From contig WSUB01000109.1 in NCBI GenBank assembly GCA_019633425.1, positions 1-64,000 on the forward strand: a stretch of 64,000 nt of DNA, written 5' to 3'. The DNA comes from Tulasnella sp. 424. Its lineage: Eukaryota > Basidiomycota > Agaricomycetes > Cantharellales > Tulasnellaceae. Below, piece by piece: positions 21,332 through 31,895 of this stretch (its first letter is position 1; the number at the start of each line of letters is the position of its first letter). Under the pieces are notes generated by a model. The model was given only the letters and a program-made list of their open reading frames with translations. It ran no database searches and was not told the DNA's origin. The position numbers and the translations under genes were made by a program.

Positions 21332-22536
21332 ATGGCCGGCCTCGCTAAACTGTTCCCATCACGTCATGCCTCACCCACAATCGCAGCCAAGTCATTAGGC
21401 AACGCTGAAACATACCGAAGTACAGATACAAACGTCACCTTGATGGAGTCGGGTTCACTTGTTCAACCTGGTCGACAGTTCGAGTTCTTCGAGACGGTCG
21501 AAGAGCTCGCGGGGTTGCTGGAAGTTCCTGAACGACCCTCAATGACAGCTGGCTATGCAGATATTTATCGGGGGTTCTGGACAAGCCCGCAAGGCGGCCG
21601 AGTCCAAGTAGCTATCAAGCAACTCAGGACTATCCCGAAGGACATGCAAACTGAGATGGAAGCACTAAAGTGGAAAGCAGATATGGTTGGTACTCGAATC
21701 ATCACTCCCTCACGCGATGCATCTCAACCTTTCTGCATGAAGCGCTTAAAACGGGAAGTTTTCGTCTGGAGTCAGACTACACACCCAAACCTTCATCCTC
21801 TACTCGGGTACCGTTCGCAACCCCAACCACAGCTCATCAGCCCTTGGTGCAGTGATGGAAATTTAAAAGACTACTTACGGACGAATCCTGGCTTCACCCG
21901 ATGTGACAAGCTTCGATTGGTGCGCTGCCTTCAGAATCGTTCTCTGCCCCTGGGCCATCACTCACTATATCCTTCCAGATCTTTCAAACAGCTTGTGGCC
22001 TTGAGCACTTGCATTCGCGAACTCCCCCAATCTGCCATGGCGACATCAAGCCAGAAAACGTGCTCATTAACGATTTGCATGGTCCGGCGCTTTCCGATTT
22101 CGGCCTGAGTCGGGTTATTCAGGACCTCGAGGCTCGGAGCGGATTCACAACTAGCGAAAGTGTAAAAGGGACGTTTCGGTATATGGCCCGCGAACTGTTT
22201 GCCGGACAGAAACCGAACCTGGAGGCCGACGTTTATGCGTTCGGTGGTCTCATTCTAACTGTGAGTTCATGCAAGTGAGAAATAGGGCAGGCTTACCGAA
22301 CCAGAAAGTTGCGCTAGGTCATGAGTGGAAAAGCTCCATTTAACGGTCTTCTCCATCAGGTCATGCTCCGCCGTGTAATGCTAGACGAACCACCGATACC
22401 GAAGGAGCACTCAAATCTATCAGCTCACGACCCCCTCTGGAAACTCATGCGCCGTTGCTGGGACAGTGATTCCGCTGCGCGACCTACGATGCGGGATGTC
22501 CTGATGGAGGTATGCCTTCATGACAATCTATTCTGA
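21332..22536 (+). CDS. Protein kinase, tyrosine-kinase-like family of mushroom type
   Basis: Four exons (21332-21685, 21743-21919, 21979-22260, 22318-22536) encode 343 residues. Kinase motifs are in order: VAIKQL (ATP-anchoring Lys), the hinge region SPWCSDGNLKDYL, the catalytic loop CHGDIKPENVL, SDFGLSR, an altered APE motif (ARELF), and the C-lobe ADVYAFGGLIL and RCWDSDSAARPTM. The catalytic-loop Arg before Asp is Gly (HGD instead of HRD), as in many mushroom-fungus kinases. The Gly-rich loop is weak. The last exon could be spliced again after DVLMEV, giving a slightly shorter end. It lies upstream of a NACHT-WD40 gene in the same direction. Substrate unknown. Confidence 0.82.
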
Positions 22537-22889
22537 CCTCGACAGTGAAGGACGTATTTGGCTTATTTAGCTGTTGGGGCAAATTGACCACGAAGAAGCT
22601 AATTCAGGGTCAAGGCTTGGTGCGTCTGTTACCAAGAACAGTACTAATGAATCCCGTAACACGGACCTCGATGTAATCCTCCATTTCTTATCGTGCTTCC
22701 CATTCTGTACTCGATCTGACATTGGTAATCTAGATTCCAAGCGCCCTGAGGCACGGAAGAAACTTGCCATTGTTCAATGCCAGTTCCGGTTCCGCGGGAC
22801 ATTCGCTATCAGGTGTACCCTTAGTGAAAGCAGAGCACAATGCAGTATCTGGAAAAGCATTGCTCGCAACTCGAAAAACGTTTAAAACT
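22537..22889 (+). other. Gap between kinase and NACHT gene, likely holding an upstream NACHT exon
   Basis: The frame of the first NACHT exon stays open upstream of its first ATG to about 22764 (reading SGSAGHSLSGVPLVKAEHN..). This suggests that the true start lies further up, across an intron that could not be placed. A second plus-strand open frame (22574-22885) overlaps it. Which of the two is coding is unresolved. Confidence 0.4.
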
Positions 22890-25800
22890 ATGCAATTAAC
22901 CTCAAAGGTTATTCCGGTCATTGGGAAATATATTGGAGCCGCAGCCGAAGTCGGGTTAAACCTGTTGGAAATTGTTGAGGTGGGTTCGGTTAGTTATTTT
23001 CGTCTGTCATGCCGCTAACATTACCTGGTTAGGCGATGAACCCAAGCGAAAATTTGTCGGACAGTTTCAACCCGTGGAGATTAGCCAATATGCTTCAAGA
23101 ATTGGGGGAATGGTCAAGGAAGCATCGAGGGGATGATATGCGTGCCCGTATTACTGAGATACAAAAGTATGTGGGGCCTAGTCTTTAGAGGTTAAGGATT
23201 AGCACTCTAACCCCCTTCCAGAGAACTAGAAGTTGCGCAAGGGAAGATCAGGGAGCGCTATTCCTCCAACCTCATCCGGAGCGAGTGTTCCTCGTTAGAC
23301 CATGCAAGCCCAGAACGGTGTCAAGGAACAGTCCAGAAAGTGTCGGAGGAAATCCACGTACGTCATGAATCATCATTGCTGAATACCTTGGCTGACATAT
23401 AGTGGTATTAGCTCCTTGTCACGCTAAACACTACTGGTCTTGTCAATGAATTCGGTAAGCAGCGTGACCTCACATTTGAAATCCTTGGGTATGCTGACAC
23501 ACTTTTGTGCTCAGAAAACATCGAAATTCAAGAGCGAAACCGCCGTCTACTGAACTGCTTGGGGGATGGAAATTACGGGGCACAGGGAAATGCTATCGAG
23601 GATGCCATTTGCTTGCCGGGAACCAGAGTGGAGATATTGGAGCGGATTGACAACTGGATACGCGATACATCCAATCCCGACCCGGTGTTATGGATCCGTG
23701 GCATGGCTGGGCGAGGCAAATCTACCATTGCGTCCACTGTGGCTCACAATTGGCGATACCGAGCCTCCTGTGCCATCTTTCACTTCCGACGAGGCCACAA
23801 TGCGCTGAACGAGCGTATCATTTGCGCTCTTGCAAGGCAGCTTGGGAGTAGCGTAATCCCGGAGGTCAGGAATGCGGTCCTGGATAGTTTGCAGGAGAAT
23901 GAAGACATCGCAAACCAACGACTCGTCGTCCAGTTCGAGACTCTTTTTGTTGTCCCCCTTTCAAAGCTCATCGATCAATCTCGCACTATCCTCATTGTCG
24001 CTGATGCTCTTGATGAATCCCAAAATCCCAAAGATGCCGTGGATTTCGTCAAGCTCATCGACCGACACTCCTCCTCATTTCCCGCCAACGTCAAATTCCT
24101 TCTTACATGCCGTCCCGAGGCCCAGCTACTTCGTGCTCTTGAACCAAGGAAGTGGCCAGTAGAGGATCTAGATAGATCGGTCAATGTGGTGAACGACCTT
24201 GCACGGTTCATCAAGCAAGGCTGCACACAGATTCGGGAAGATCATGGTCTCCCCGAAGACTGGCCTGCATCTAGTGAGGTTACGAACCTCGTGGAGATGT
24301 CCCAAGGCTTGTTTCAGTGGGCCCAAACCGTAATCATGTACATCAGCAACGGGTCACCTATAAATCGACTGCGCGATTTGCTCAAACGGCCATTGACATG
24401 GAATGGGCTCGACGATTTGTATCATCAAATCCTTTCAAAGGCGTTCGATCAAACCAGGCTAGACCCAACAAGGCAAGAGCTTCTACACTCCATACTAGGA
24501 ACCCTAGTTGTTGCTCCATTTCCTCTCTCCCTCGATGCCATCGCTGCAATCTACAATGACAACAGCGCCTTCCAAGGGATTGATCAAGAGGGTGTTATTG
24601 AGTATTTGCGCCAAGACATTCTTGTAGACCTTAACTCCCTCCTCCTCATGCCCGCTTCACCCACCGAATCTATGCATCTCATGCACACCTCCATCCGGGA
24701 TCTTCTTGTTAGCATGCAACGGTGCAAGGGACGGGCCTACTACATCGACATAGGTCGGCACCATGAGCGACTTGCAAGCCTATGCCTTGGTGTAATGGTT
24801 CGATGTCTAAAGGAGAATATTTGCAACCTGTCGGACTTCTCGAAACCGAACTCCGAGGTTCAAGACGTGATAGGAAGGGAGGTGTCTCCAGCCATTCGTT
24901 ACTGTTGCAGAGCTTGGTCGGTTCATCTGACTGAGGGCACACAGTGGTCGAGGCTGGCCACAGAGAGTACCACCAGTGGCCAACGAGCGGATTTTGAAAC
25001 ATTCAGCAAGGAAAAGCTCCTGCACTGGCTCGAAGTGATGAGTCTGGTTGGAGCTACTGGTGAGGCGATGATCATTGCAAAGCGAGTGTATTTGTGGCTC
25101 TCGGTGAGTTTGAAAGTCGGATCTTATTCAAAATTCTATGGTGTGCTGAATCAACGGCCATAGCGACATGTTGACCAGAATTCCGATTCCAAGTCGCTAG
25201 CCACATTGTGGAGCGATGCCCAGCGGTTCATCGCCGCATTTTCAGAGCCAATTTCATTCGGAGCATTCCACATCTACGCTTCAGCGTTAGGTCACTGTCC
25301 CCCGAGAACGGAATTGTGGAAGTGGTACGGAAGGCATGCCAAAATTCGAACTTTGCGTGGGGTCCAACCGTTAACATGGCCAGCAAACCTGTGGACCAGA
25401 TCCGCCAGTCCCTATGGAATAGCCGTAGTTGCATTTTCCCCGGACGGTGCTGTTCTGGCATCCGGATCCAGTGACGGCACGATTCAATTGTGGGATGCTC
25501 AAACGGGGTCGCCTTTGAACCAAGTACGGATCAAATGCGGTGGGTTCGGTGCCTCCGGATCCGTCGCATTCTCCCCGGATGGCAGGTTTCTAGGATCCGG
25601 ATCCGCAAACGGCGCGATTCAATGGTGGGATGCGCAGACTGGGTCGCCTTTGGGTCAGTCACTGGCAGGCCACGATCACTCCGCCTGGTCCGTCGCATTC
25701 CCTCCAGACGAAAGGGTTCCGGCATCCGGGTTCGAAGACGGCATGATCCGACTGTGGGATGCTCCGACCGGGTTTCCTACAATGTCAAACCACGGTGACT

Positions 25801-27556
25801 TCGCTTCGTCCGTCGCATTCTCTCCAGACGGAAGGGTCCTGGCATCCGGGTTCGAAGACGGCACGGTTCGATTGTGGGATGCTCAGACTGGGTCGTCTTT
25901 GAGTCAGCCATTGACAGGCCACAGTGGCCGGATCCGCTCCGTGGTTTTCTCACTCGATAGCAGGGTTCTAGCATCCCTATCCGACGACAGCACGATTCGA
26001 TTGTGGGATGCTCAGACTGGGTCGTCGTTTGGTCAGCCACTGACAGGCCACCATGGATCTGGTTGCATCGCATTCTCGCCCGACGGGAGGGTTCTAGCAT
26101 CCGAATCCGGCCACGGCATGATTCGAATGTGGGATGCTCAGACTGGGTCGCCATTGGGTCAGCCACTGACAACCCCCGATGTCCCCCCTTTGTCCGCTGC
26201 ATTCTCTCCAGATGGCAGGGTTATGGCATTCGCATTCTGGGACGGCACGATTCGATTGTGGGATGCTCAGACTGGGTCGTCTTTGGGTCAGCCACTGACG
26301 GAGCACCATGGACCCCGGTCACCCCCAGCCGTTCGTCGCATCACATTCTCTCCAGACAGCAGGCTTCTTGCATCCGGATCCGACGACGGAACGATTCGAT
26401 TGTGGAATGCTCAGACTGGGACGCCCGAGGGTCAGTCACCGGCAGGCTCCGGTTGCTCGGTTAACACCCAGGCAGTCGCATTATCGCCAAACGGCAATGC
26501 TCTCGTCTGCGTATTAAAGGACGGCACCAGTCAGTTGTGGGATGCTCGGACCATATCACCTTTGGGGCAGTCGCTGACAGGCCACAACGGCTCCCCTTGG
26601 TCGGTCGCATTCTCCCTAGACGGCAAAATTCTGGCATCCGGATCCAAAGACGGCACGATCCGACTGTGGGATGCTCAGACTGGATATCCTTTGGGTCAGC
26701 CATTGACAGGTCACAGTGACTCCGCGTGGTCCGTCGCATTCTCTCCAGACGGCAGGTTTCTGGCATCGGGATCCGAAGGCGGCACGATTCAGATATGGGA
26801 TACTCAGACTGGGTCACCTTTGGGCCAGCCATTGACAGCTCACCTTGGCTGTATCGTCTCCCTCACATTCTCTCCGGATGGCGAGGTTTTGGCATCAGGA
26901 TCCAAAGACGGCACGATCCGATTGTGGGATGCTCAGATCGGGTCACCTTTGGGCCAGCCACTTACAGGCCACAATGGCTCCGCTTGGTCCGTCGCATTCT
27001 CTCCAGATGGCAGGGTTCTGGCATCAGGATCCGACGACGGCACAATTCGATTGTGGGATGCCCAGAACAGGTCACCTTTGGGCCAGCCCCTAAAAGGTCA
27101 CGGGGGTGGCGTTTACTCCGTCATATTTTCTCCAGACAACAGGGTTCTAGCATCCGGGTGTGACCACGGCACAATTCAATTATGGGATACCCAGACCTGG
27201 TCACATTTAGACATCAAGATGAGGAGTCGCTTCGAGGTGCTCTCGTTTGTTCCAATCTCACGTGCAGGTACGTTTGATGCGATCCATGCTGCCAGTCAAT
27301 GTTCTACCGGAGCTGATATCCCCCCCCCCCTCTTTTTTTTTTTCACCGAGATTCGGACGGCCCCCCGAAACTTACATACCATGTTCCAAACATCGAAGAT
27401 CATTGGGTGAAATTATCATCTTCTCACCTACTATGGCTTCCCTTTCAGTACTGGACCGATTACCTCCCGACCATACTTCTCTTTAACGGGACCCTTGTCA
27501 TTGTTTCTGGGGAGACACTTTCCATCTTCGATGTTTCGCATGCCCTCCAGCATTGA
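22890..27556 (+). CDS. NACHT-WD40 (NLR-like) STAND protein
   Basis: Exons 22890-22979, 23033-23166, 23222-23357, 23412-23454, 23515-25103, 25164-27267, 27351-27406 and 27449-27556 give 1419 residues. The start may be further upstream. An N-terminal helical domain (TSKVIPVIGKYIGAAAEVG) precedes a NACHT NTPase with Walker A GMAGRGKST and Walker B ILIVADALDE. A helical linker follows, then 14 WD40 repeats, and a short tail ending SIFDVSHALQH. Such proteins bind ATP, oligomerise, and in other fungi control non-self recognition or cell death, with the WD repeats as sensor. The penultimate intron carries a long C-then-T tract (27321-27343). Splicing it out restores the frame into two short, well-phased final exons. 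Confidence 0.88.
25425..27210 (+). repeat. Fourteen-unit WD40 repeat array
   Basis: Fourteen units of about 42-43 codons follow the pattern SVAFSPDGRVLASGS.DGTIRLWDAQTGSPLGQPLTGH. Units 4-5, 7-8 and 10-13 are close to identical in protein and also very similar in DNA. Units 3, 8 and 9 are more diverged (unit 9 reads ALSPNGNALVCVLKDG). Fourteen repeats fit two seven-bladed propellers. Near-identity at DNA level implies recent unit exchange or conversion. Confidence 0.9.
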
Positions 27557-29283
27557 TGGACTCCTTATATGCTCTATATGTCGCGTGTTCTACCCCAGAG
27601 TTGAGGCCTTTCGTCGGACAATCTGTTTCGAACGTGCCTCCAGGAGGCAATGGTCGAGTTGAAAGACACAAATGGGGCGTGACACTAATCTCGTTTCTTT
27701 GTGTTATTAGGATATTCGATTTTGTTTTCCTCTTAGCATGCAACCTGTTTGTTTTATTTGTGATTGCGAACGGGTCGTAAAAGGCTTGTACGTGAAATGA
27801 GAACGATTATATGACATAATACGTGGATATATGCAAGTAGTATGCCAGCACCAGAGATAAAACCGAAGGAAATGAAAGCAACTTCAAAAAACGAAGCAAC
27901 ACATGGACAGAATACAAAACCGCGCCACAATCTCCGCCGCCGAAACCGTATTGAACTCCAGAGACAAATCCCTCGATATAACCCTCACCCAGAACCACCG
28001 AAAAACAACCTTACCGATCCATTGCCACAGGAGCTCCTCGAGATCTGCAATCGCCAAGACACAACACATGTCACTAGGAGCTATTACCCAAAGACACTAG
28101 CAACCTATGACCAAGAAGGCCATCTGATCCCCACCGATTTCCGCCCCTTTGAGTCCCGGGCGATTGGTCGTCACCGCTGGCGCGGTGACCTGTTTGGGGT
28201 TGCACGCCACTAGTCCCAGCTCAACCTCCTTGTTCAGCACTCTTCCCTCTGGCTCTCACTTGTATCTGAAAGCCTCACCATCCGCTATCGCAGGTACCCG
28301 GTCATTTGCCACAAGGTCCCATGGCACTTTGATTTCTCGAATAAAATAGCCAGTGACATGAAGCACTTCGTGCGCAGTAATGAGGACATTTACACGGACC
28401 GCGGCTGCAGTATCGACTGTGTCGAGTCGATCGAATCTAATCCCGACTCCTCATTTTCGGCACGACAGGAAGGAAGTATTCATCGATTGTTGTACATTTC
28501 ACTGATCTAGTCTCGTCTCTGCCAACACCTGCATCACGGGCGGCGCACTCTTTCACATCCTGCGCACTTGGAAGGCCACCCGAAGACCAACGTAGTGATA
28601 TCACTACTTCCAGTATAGCCACCTAGCAGCGAACTGCTCGGAGAGCAAGTCCTGCTTGCAGCAACTGTGCAGGACGTCACACAACGTGCAACTGCCCCCG
28701 CTCTTCCTCTCCCGCTTGCAACAACCGAATCACCTGCACCCACAATATCGTCAGGTGCATACTATGTAAAGGATCCCGCTACGTCACAGACAAGGCCGCC
28801 CATTCAGGAAAAGGGCTGAAGAAGTAGCACACGCCGAAACCGATGCGGGAGGCCACCTTTACCCAGAAGATGGTGACTGTAGAAATATGCTCGCTCCGGA
28901 GTGCGGAGTCGCCCAACCCATCTCCCCTGGCAACCCACACCCGATAAGCCCCACACACTCCACCCCTCCCCCAGAAGCAACGCCACACACCGACTCACAC
29001 CTGCAGCACGCGGTGACGCATCGGACATTATATACCTGATCCTCTTTTCAACTACATCAGCCCAGAGGCTGCTGCACTCCCACGATACCCTCGGCTACCG
29101 ATACCGCCCCCTTCTAGATTCACCTACCTGCCATCCAATCACTCCTCTAGCTTCAAATTAGATACATGCTCTGTCATACGTCTTTTAAGACCCAGCTACG
29201 GAGAGTAAACTTCATTTGAAAAATAAATAAATAAAAAATAAAAAGTTGATTCTCGCTCTCCGACGCCGGATCCACGACGTGCT
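27557..29283. other. Intergenic stretch with unassigned open frames
   Basis: A plus-strand frame at 27842-28213 and another open stretch at about 28216-28509 (reading ..VICHKVPWHFDFSNKIASDMKHFVRSNEDIYTDRG..) are longer than expected by chance in C-rich DNA and lie end to end. I do not recognise either. They may be a decayed gene or exons of one. At 29215-29245 there is an A-rich run with repeated aaataa units. No transposase or reverse-transcriptase motif was found. Confidence 0.35.
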
Positions 29284-29604
29284 CTAATCATCAAACACGA
29301 CCGCCCAGACCAATGGCTGGTCGAGAGTTACTTTCTCCCGTTGGGTGCGACGGCCGTCGTTGAGGCTACAGCCACAGTGGGAGTCGAGCTTGATGATCGT
29401 CGACTGAAGAAGCGTAATCAATTGACACTTGTAACGCACGTGTCTGAAAAAGAGCTGGGAGTCAGCGAACGCGGATCCAAATCGACGTCGGGAAATGGGT
29501 CTCTTCAATAATTGAAGCCGGTGGACTCTGTAGCCCACTTCCATCTTGAACGTTTCCGGCTTGCGCATGATAACCTCTCCGTGAAAAAGGTTATAAGTCG
29601 CCAT
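29284..29604 (-). CDS. Hypothetical protein, 106 residues
   Basis: A minus-strand frame beginning at the ATG at 29604 (MATYNLFHGEVIMRKPETFK) and ending in LVWAVVFDD. It is basic in the middle (LLKRPISRRRFGSAFADSQLFFRH). The stretch after RH could contain a small intron. No family was recognised and there is no neighbour that suggests a role. It could equally be a fragment of a larger lost gene. Confidence 0.3.
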   Translation of the reverse strand: MATYNLFHGEVIMRKPETFKMEVGYRVHRLQLLKRPISRRRFGSAFADSQLFFRHVRYKCQLITLLQSTIIKLDSHCGCSLNDGRRTQREKVTLDQPLVWAVVFDD

Positions 29605-30860
29605 TCGTGTCACTCTGTTTCGTCAATATCACGCGACGGCTCGCCGATGCAAGGGCGCCTTTAACCGAAGGGGACTCACGATCGTCGGTCCCGTAGGAGC
29701 CGTAATTATTCTGATTAACCGTCTTCAATTTTCCCTCATCAGATCCGCTTAAGCGCTTGCCTAATCGTCCTCGAAGTCAAAGTATCTCGTCTTGTACCCT
29801 TCTCTCACAATGTCGGTGTAGAGTTTGACCACTCATAAATGCGCCCAATCTCGTCCAATGAGAGTGAATATGCGACGAAACGACTTGGACCTACAAGCCA
29901 AGCCTTCCCATCACCGAAACACCGCACCCTCCCCATCATCGAACCCCTCCTCCGTCTTTCAACGTTCTCAAATGAAGTCAATTGGAACGAGAATCTTCCC
30001 CCCCCCCCCCCATGTTTGCCTAGACAGGTCTACTCTCGTCGGGAATGACCAAAGGCTGACGATATATTGCGGTTCCGGACGGATGAAGGTTTGGTCCCCG
30101 TGGCGTCAGTCTCCGCCGACCTCGCATCGTAACCGATTGCCCGGGGTGACTTGGTCCCACGTTAACCACCGCATTATCCTTCTTAAGTAGCCCAAAAAGG
30201 CGTCTCGCAGGCAAAGCCGTCGGAAACGCTCCCCGCTTCTACGAATAGTCCGGCGGGGACGTCGGCCAGCTCCCTACGTCCGGGATCGTAACTTGCAGGT
30301 CCAGAGGCGCGGAGCCACCTCGAACGTAGAGTTATCTACTTTCTGGTGGCGGCAGATGGGATGTCGAAGGCGGTGAGGGTGATTCGTGGTTCGGCTGCGG
30401 TATGTCGGGGTGAACGAGCGCTGACGGCCTTTTGCCTGGTTGAAGGACCTGCCGTTCTCCGAGTCGCATGTAGGACTAACTAGACCAAGGAAGCTCCCGT
30501 TTTCGGGTGGTTTGTTTTGGTGCGATCTAAACGTATAGCGTCGATTGCCCTATGAGCGTTGTAGGATTGATTGGTAGGAGACCAATGTAAAATCTTGAAA
30601 TTACGACCGAGCTTGCTCCTCGAGCGAAGTTGATAACCGCTACGGACGCCTTCGCTGTAGATTTCAACTGCGAGTGAGAGTGAGTGAAGGCGATGGGGGC
30701 TGGAAGTGATGCATAATATTAGGCGAGTGGGTAGGGGCAAATGGAAGTTGGGGTTTGGTCCGACCCCTGTGCAGAGTAGCACGTGATTTTACCGTCGGCG
30801 CGAACGTTCGCTTTCAAGTTAATGTAACAAGACTCACATGTACATGTACATCCGTGAACG
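29605..30860. other. Intergenic stretch, nothing recognised
   Basis: Short open frames only. A run of 12 C at about 29999-30010 is the sole striking composition. Nothing suggests an RNA gene, repeat array or mobile element. Confidence 0.45.
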
Positions 30861-31311
30861 GACTTGACAAAGGCCTTCGCTCCACTCATGACAATGGTAG
30901 TCGACACACGACGGTCCTTCGGGCCTTGACGCGCTTATGTAAGGCTCTCCGCAACGTAACACCGTCAACCAACCAAAGCAGAAGCAGACAAAGAACTAGA
31001 AGGAGATCGAAGTCTCAACTTCGACAAACTTCGAAGAGTCGAAGTGGATCGAAGCGAAGTTCCCAATTCCTCCGACTCTTGTGAGAAATGAATTTTTCAG
31101 AGATGGGAAAGAAGAGCCTTCAAGGAGGAGACCTCTGAAGCCGACTCGGCAGCGAAGGGTCCGAACGTTCCAGAACATTATGTAATTTCGAGCAATTAAG
31201 GGTACTGGTCCATCCCAAGTGTGATGAGAGTCATCTGCCGAATCCGGCGATGGTTGGGATTCCTTGGATGGGGAGTCCGGTTCGAGCTCGGAGGAGGACT
31301 CGGACGAGTAG
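30861..31311 (+). pseudogene. Internally deleted F-box paralog (5' flank and acidic tail only)
   Basis: Positions 30925-31003 resemble the leader just upstream of F-box C (31796-31885): ccttgacgc, then gcaac/gcgcaa, taacaccg, caacca and gacaaagaac in the same order. Positions 31228-31311 are a clear copy of the F-box A/B tail: ESSAESGDGWDS, then GESGSSSEEDSDE and a stop. The 3' flank continues with homology to about 31490. Everything between leader and tail is gone. The middle (31010-31080) contains several short gaagt/acttc inverted units. Confidence 0.65.
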
Positions 31312-31490
31312 ATGCGAAAGGGAGGGGATATCCACCACCCCATTTTTGCGACGTAGAGACGATCATTGTTATGTTACACATCCTATAGCTCGGGATATCG
31401 ATTAGAGCCACCGTTTCTTGACGAATTGCGACCTTCAGAGCTAGAAACAGCGTCGGTTAGCGTGACAACTGTCACATTCCTACAGGGTCT
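31312..31490 (+). repeat. Third copy of the F-box A/B 3' flank
   Basis: This matches 20788-20945 and more weakly 18176-18340. Shared runs are tatgttacacatcctatagc, ttcttgacgaattgcgacct and cgtcggttagcgtgacaact. It belongs to the deleted paralog before it. From 31491 to 31895 the sequence is unique and should hold the F-box C promoter. Confidence 0.75.
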
Positions 31491-31895
31491 CTTGCCGTCC
31501 TCAAGCCGAGCACCCCGCGTGCCACCTGAAGAACACTCGCTTTTACTCCTTCCGCACTATTGACAGACTCCTGATTTCTCTTGGTTGTCTTGGAGCTCGT
31601 AGTGAAGGCGATATTACTGTCTGCGGCAAACTCCCCACCGGGAGCTTGGGAAGTTTTGTCTAACCCCCGTCATGATTAATGCCACTTGGTTTATCTCCAG
31701 TGACCGACGTGTCGTGACGTTCGCTATCTAGGTAAATCTTCAAGGGTCACATGTAACGGAACGTAAATGGGCACAATATTTGCAGCCATCGCTCCACGGC
31801 CTTGACGCCCTTCAGGCTTTCTTGCGCGCAATAAGGTTGTCATAACACCGCAACCAGCCGACGCAAACGACAAAGAACCACCACCCAACCCTCTC

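Noticed and set aside
27321..27343. Poly-C/poly-T tract read as a frameshifting sequencing error in the NACHT-WD40 gene
   Set aside because: Placing the tract in an intron gives a consistent gene end with no need for an error.
29215..29250. A-rich aaataa run as a LINE or SINE tail
   Set aside because: No element body, internal promoter or target duplication could be seen beside it.
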